In this document: in pieces, positions 23,173 to 26,159 of the stretch
Layout of the letters: each line of letters begins with the position of its first letter
Numbering within the stretch: the stretch's first letter is position 1
NCBI GenBank assembly: GCA_934541205.1
Contig: CAKTDK010000009.1
Coordinates: 1-26,159 of the forward strand
Length of the DNA stretch: 26,159 bases
DNA from: an uncultured Eubacteriales bacterium
GTDB lineage: Bacteria > Bacillota > Clostridia > Oscillospirales > RGIG7773
Direction: 5' to 3'
The notes under the pieces: generated by a model
What the model was told of the DNA's origin: nothing
Seen by the model: the letters and a program-made list of their open reading frames with translations, nothing else
Databases searched by the model: none
Translations under genes and position numbers: made by a program

Positions 23173-23201
23173 TTGTATTTTCATTAAAATTAATGTATTA
23201 T
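23173..23201 (+). promoter_or_regulatory. Candidate promoter of the M23 peptidase gene
   Basis: TTGTAT (23173-23178), 17-base spacer, TATTAT (23196-23201), 69 bases upstream of the start. Partial consensus matches with ideal spacing. Confidence 0.45.
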
Positions 23202-23217
23202 TCTTTTATAGTTTTTT

Positions 23218-23234
23218 TGTAACCGTTTTGTAAC
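23218..23234 (+). promoter_or_regulatory. WalR-box match
   Basis: TGTAAC-CGTTT-TGTAAC fits the published WalR consensus TGTWAH-N5-TGTWAH at every fixed position. It lies 36 bases upstream of the LysM-G5-M23 cell-wall hydrolase gene, a typical class of WalR target. If the promoter at 23173-23201 is right, the box is just downstream of the transcription start, a repressing position. Confidence 0.65.
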
Positions 23235-23270
23235 CTTTTTCAAAAGGTGGAAAGGAGATGATTCCTTTAA

Positions 23271-24914
23271 ATGAAAAACAGACTAACGAAAAGCGTTAAA
23301 AGCTTTTTCGGAAAAGGCTTTTCAAAAAAAGAAAATCATGCTCGAAAAAATAAGTTGACAAATATCTTTAAGAATATATATAACTCTATCGTTTCAGTAG
23401 GAAATAAAACAATAAAGACTTCCAAAACAATTATGGGAGCTTTCAGTAAAAAAAATATTATAAAAATCGGTTACTTTGTAATTATTCTGTTTTTGTATGT
23501 ATGGGATTTCATAAAAGAATGCTTTTCAAAGCTCCTTCCTTTTATAACAAAAGACAATATCGTTCTTGTTTTAAGAAAAAGCGGCCTCTTTTTAAAAAAA
23601 CACTGGAGTCTCGCTGGAACGCTGGTTCTTATTATAGGATTTGTCGTTTCCACCAATAACGTTGCTGTAGCTTTAAAGGTTACTTATAAAGGTGATGTTA
23701 TCGGATATGTTCAAAATCAAGACGAAGTCAATACTCTTGTTAACAAGGTTGAAGACGATATTTCTTATAAAATAGGAGAAGCATATTCTCTCGATGAAAC
23801 TCCCAAATACTCGGTTGCTCTTGTTAAAAAAGACGGTTATACCGAAGATGAAAAACTTTACGACAGATTTTTTAACGAAGCAAAAGACGATGTGGGCATT
23901 ACCTACGGTCTTTACGTAGACGGAAATCTAATAGCTTCTACTGACCAAAACGGTCTTTTAGAAAATCTTTTGGAAGAAGTAAAAGCTCCTTATATGAGCC
24001 AGGCTTTTGAAGGCGAAGTACAATTTATAAAAGACGTTAAAATTGAAAAAGCTATGCATCCCAAAACTTCTCTTAAAAGTGAAGAAGAAATAAGAAATAT
24101 TATTACAGATGTTAAAAGTACAAGCTTTTATGCCGTTGCGGAAGGAGAAACTTTATCTACAATTTCCATGAAGCTTGATATAGATAAAGATACTCTTAAA
24201 GCATATAATCCAAATGTAAATTTTGATAATCTATATGCTGGGGAAGTTTTAAACACTTCAAAACCCGAGCCCTATCTTTCCGTAAAATTTGTTAAAGACA
24301 TCACATATACAGAATATATAGATTTTGAAACTAAAAAAGAAAATTCTTCTGATTTGTATGTAGGAAAAACTTCTGTAAAACAAGCCGGAGTTAAAGGAGT
24401 TGTTGCTGTAAGTGCAAAAGCAACTTATATCGACGGGCAGGAAGTTGACAGAGAAGTTATAAACAAGCAGGTCGTTTCAGATCCGGTAGACAAGGTTCTT
24501 CTTGTAGGAACAAAGCCAAAACCGTCAACTGCCGCTACAGGAAACTTCAGATGGCCTACTTCCGGAGGATATATTTCATCTCCTTACGGATACAGATGGG
24601 GAAGACTTCATCCCGCTATTGATATAGCTACATCCTACGGAAATCCAATTTACGCTGCCGACGGCGGAACAGTTGTTTCTTCGGGCTGGAATAATACAGG
24701 CTATGGATATCTTGTTATTATCGACCATGGAAACGGACTTAGAACATGGTATGCTCATTGTTCAAAACTTCTCGTTTCTGCAGGAACAAAAGTAGCAAAA
24801 GGCGAAGTTATTGCAAGAGTAGGTTCTACCGGGAACAGTACGGGAAATCATCTTCACTTTGCTGTTCAGAAAAATGGTTCTTTTGTAAATCCTTCAAGAT
24901 ATGTAGGAAAATAA
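23271..24914 (+). CDS. Membrane-anchored LysM-G5-M23 peptidoglycan hydrolase
   Basis: A 547-residue cell-envelope protein. A basic cytoplasmic N-terminus (1-62) is followed by hydrophobic helices at about 65-80 and 113-136. An extracellular region with coiled segments, a LysM domain (about 286-330; EGETLSTISMKLDIDKDTLK), a G5 domain (about 338-414) and a C-terminal M23/LytM endopeptidase complete it. M23 metal residues are His447 and Asp451 (RLHPAIDIA), His496 (WYAHCSKL), and His527/His529 (GNHLHFAV). Expected to cut peptide cross-links in the wall, perhaps in growth or sporulation. ATG 23271 has AAGGAG about 13 bases upstream, a little far. Unlike most relatives, which have one TM or a signal peptide, this has a long N-terminal cytoplasmic extension. 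A WalR-box match lies upstream. Confidence 0.93.
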   Translation: MKNRLTKSVKSFFGKGFSKKENHARKNKLTNIFKNIYNSIVSVGNKTIKTSKTIMGAFSKKNIIKIGYFVIILFLYVWDFIKECFSKLLPFITKDNIVLVLRKSGLFLKKHWSLAGTLVLIIGFVVSTNNVAVALKVTYKGDVIGYVQNQDEVNTLVNKVEDDISYKIGEAYSLDETPKYSVALVKKDGYTEDEKLYDRFFNEAKDDVGITYGLYVDGNLIASTDQNGLLENLLEEVKAPYMSQAFEGEVQFIKDVKIEKAMHPKTSLKSEEEIRNIITDVKSTSFYAVAEGETLSTISMKLDIDKDTLKAYNPNVNFDNLYAGEVLNTSKPEPYLSVKFVKDITYTEYIDFETKKENSSDLYVGKTSVKQAGVKGVVAVSAKATYIDGQEVDREVINKQVVSDPVDKVLLVGTKPKPSTAATGNFRWPTSGGYISSPYGYRWGRLHPAIDIATSYGNPIYAADGGTVVSSGWNNTGYGYLVIIDHGNGLRTWYAHCSKLLVSAGTKVAKGEVIARVGSTGNSTGNHLHFAVQKNGSFVNPSRYVGK

Positions 24915-24928
24915 ATTATAATAATAAA

Positions 24929-24959
24929 AGGACGCTGATATAATACAGCGTCCTTTTTT
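24929..24959 (+). terminator. Terminator after the M23 gene
   Basis: Nine-bp stem AGGACGCTG/CAGCGTCCT, 8-base loop, then TTTTTT: a classic intrinsic terminator 15 bases after the stop. Confidence 0.9.
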
Positions 24960-25138
24960 AAATTTGATTCGCTTTTTGATTTAATTTCTAAAAACAATAA
25001 ATAATACAAGTATATCTAAAACAACAGAAATATATTATAATTTAAAATTTTTATACAAGCTTTTCTAATAAAAATTTTTCACAACAATATGATTTTTTCC
25101 GTATTTAATAATTTTATTTTCAGTATCTTATTTTACAC
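24960..25138. other. AT-rich gap with no recognised feature
   Basis: Between the M23 terminator and the end of the DUF4867-like pseudogene I see no frame with a ribosome site, no RNA gene and no strong hairpin. Confidence 0.5.
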
Positions 25139-25742
25139 TTAATTTTCATCTTTCAGCCCTTCAAAAGCTCCTTTTATCTTTGCTTCTTTATGTGCAATAA
25201 ACCATTTGTTTCTTGCAAATAACAGCTTATCTTCTTTTATGTTATTCTGTACTACCGAAGCATCTGTATTAGTTCCTATGGGCAAAATAACTGCTGTACA
25301 AAATTTATTTTCATTTATACCGCATGGAGCATATGCAAAGTAGTCCTGTAAACTTCAATTACAGTTCCGCCGGAACAAAAAATGCTTCCATTTTGGAAGT
25401 ATCATATGTACAGTCTTCCTTTACATCCTGCTCTTTTCCCAAAATAAGAATTAAGTCAGTTAAAGCTACATTTACTTTAGAGTCTTTATGATATTCTACA
25501 GCGTTTAATAAATAGTTGCTTCCATTGCAGTAGCCAATTTGAATCGACATACCTCCAAATAGGCTGTATACAATAGCCTCTGTACATTTACAATTTTCCA
25601 GTTTCTCGTCAGACGCCACATATATAACATCATCAGACTGCGGAGTATTTTTTAATGTTTCTAAAAGGTCAGAAACATCCAAGCCTTTTACAACATTTTC
25701 ATAAGTCTGAAAAGCTTTGTCTGTAATGTTTAAAATCTTCAT
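25139..25742 (-). pseudogene. DUF4867-like gene broken by two single-base deletions
   Basis: The first 127 residues (start ATG 25742) match the DUF4867 family as I know it: SLFGGMSIQIGYCNGSNYLLNAVEYH, TDLILILGKEQDVKED, YDTSKMEAFFVPA. The frame then stops at 25361-25359. The missing family text continues in the next frame (GTVIEVYRTTLH, about 25368-25330). It then continues in the third frame (YAPCGINENKFCTAVILPIG, later EDKLLFARNKWFIAH) to a stop at 25141-25139. Adding one G near 25369 and one T near 25327 would restore a single frame of about 200 residues. This is a recent pseudogene or, less likely, a sequencing error. DUF4867 is a cupin-like family of uncertain function often near sugar-acid genes. 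No partner genes are in the window. Confidence 0.72.
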
Positions 25743-25850
25743 TATAAACCCTTCTTAATTAGTTTAGTATTTAATGCCATATCTTCATGCTACCATTTAC
25801 ACAATAAAAATCTAGTTAATTTAAAAAAAATACAACGGTAATCCAATATA

Positions 25851-25885
25851 AAAACTTCCGAACAAACAAAATGTTCGGAAGTTTT
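25851..25885. terminator. Terminator after the right-edge gene (bidirectional)
   Basis: Perfect 14-bp stem (AAAACTTCCGAACA/TGTTCGGAAGTTTT) with a 7-base loop and A/T tracts on both sides, 3 bases downstream of the minus-strand stop at 25889. Confidence 0.88.
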
Positions 25886-25888
25886 TAA

Positions 25889-26159
25889 TTATTTTAAATA
25901 CAAATCATTATAAAAGCTTTTTATTGTATTATCATCAATTATTCCTTTAGAATAAGCGGTACAAATATCGTTAACCTCTCCATCTTTATAAACAAGAAGA
26001 GAATAATAATCAACCGGAGAATCAACTATATAATCAAAAACCTTATAAGGAGTTATTGCATCTGCCAATGCCCAATTTGACGTAGGGCCCAAATCCATAA
26101 ATATGCAAGCTCCGTCGGAAGTATAACCGTAAAATTTATGAATTCCTAAATACAAAGAC
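25889..26159 (-). CDS. C-terminal part of an unidentified protein, N-terminus off the window edge
   Basis: The minus-strand frame is open to the last base of the window (no stop upstream of the visible TTG, no ribosome site), so this is the C-terminal 89 or so residues of a longer protein. The text is aromatic-rich and soluble-looking (HKFYGYTSDGACIFMDLG, SPVDYYSLLVYKDGEVNDI, KSFYNDLYLK). I do not recognise the family. It ends at a strong terminator. Confidence 0.55.
   Translation of the reverse strand, partial: SLYLGIHKFYGYTSDGACIFMDLGPTSNWALADAITPYKVFDYIVDSPVDYYSLLVYKDGEVNDICTAYSKGIIDDNTIKSFYNDLYLK

Noticed and set aside
23617..23628. GAACGCTGGTTC, an exact match to the Gram-positive SOS-box core
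   Set aside because: It lies inside the coding region of the M23 protein (codons near residues 116-119), and one such match per window is about what chance predicts.
1..26159. CRISPR arrays, tRNA or rRNA genes, insertion sequences
   Set aside because: No regularly spaced repeats, no cloverleaf or rRNA-like sequence, and no transposase were found on reading both strands.

Overview
The window is AT-rich, with strong Shine-Dalgarno sites, consensus sigma-A-type promoters and Gram-positive regulatory logic (TPP attenuation, Rex, WalRK). The gene set (meso-DAP dehydrogenase, GSI-alpha glutamine synthetase, ThiT, DnaD plus a DnaI/DnaC-type loader, LexA, bifunctional AdhE) points to a low-GC anaerobic member of the Clostridia. 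Species cannot be named from the sequence alone.

Layout. (1) Bases 1-726, minus strand: the left edge holds a degraded polymorphic-toxin cassette. It contains the tail of a phage MuF-like domain, an in-frame TAG, a barnase-type RNase domain, and a barstar-type inhibitor gene cut by the window edge. (2) 802-4153, minus: glnA, dapF and ddh (nitrogen assimilation and meso-DAP synthesis), from a consensus promoter to a terminator. DapF has Gly where the first catalytic Cys is expected. (3) 4192-5836, minus: a flavodoxin-like protein and thiT. thiT is led by a TPP riboswitch with two tandem terminators and a visible antiterminator pairing. (4) 5840-6350: a divergent intergenic region with six same-orientation DnaA-box-like 9-mers in 113 bp. 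(5) 6376-11084, plus: walR, walK, murA and walJ (cell-wall stress signalling and peptidoglycan synthesis). (6) 11078-13745, minus: prfB, trmB and two tandem paralogous small membrane proteins. (7) 13807-17438, minus: a degenerate REP/MITE-like patch, lexA, and adhE with two Rex-type operators bracketing its promoter. (8) 17712-22924, plus: a tight operon of dnaD, a helicase-loader ATPase, an unknown membrane protein, a Nudix hydrolase and a CCA-adding enzyme, followed by a GNAT acetyltransferase. (9) 22925-24959, plus: an unusual intergenic region (perfect palindromes, two DnaA boxes, an exact WalR-box match) in front of a two-TM LysM-G5-M23 peptidoglycan hydrolase. (10) 25139-26159, minus: a DUF4867-like gene broken by two single-base deletions, and the C-terminus of an unidentified protein.

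How it fits together. The window joins cell-wall control (walRK, walJ, murA, DAP synthesis, M23 hydrolase) with replication initiation (dnaD, helicase loader, DnaA boxes) and SOS control (lexA). In several Firmicutes walRK and walJ lie close to oriC, so the DnaA-box cluster deserves testing as an origin-related or DnaA-titrating site. No dnaA or dnaN is present here. The most interesting points are the DnaA-box cluster, the orphan MuF-barnase/barstar remnant, the WalR box in front of the M23 gene, the missing DapF cysteine beside ddh, and the readable TPP attenuator. I did not find a clearly new multi-gene system.
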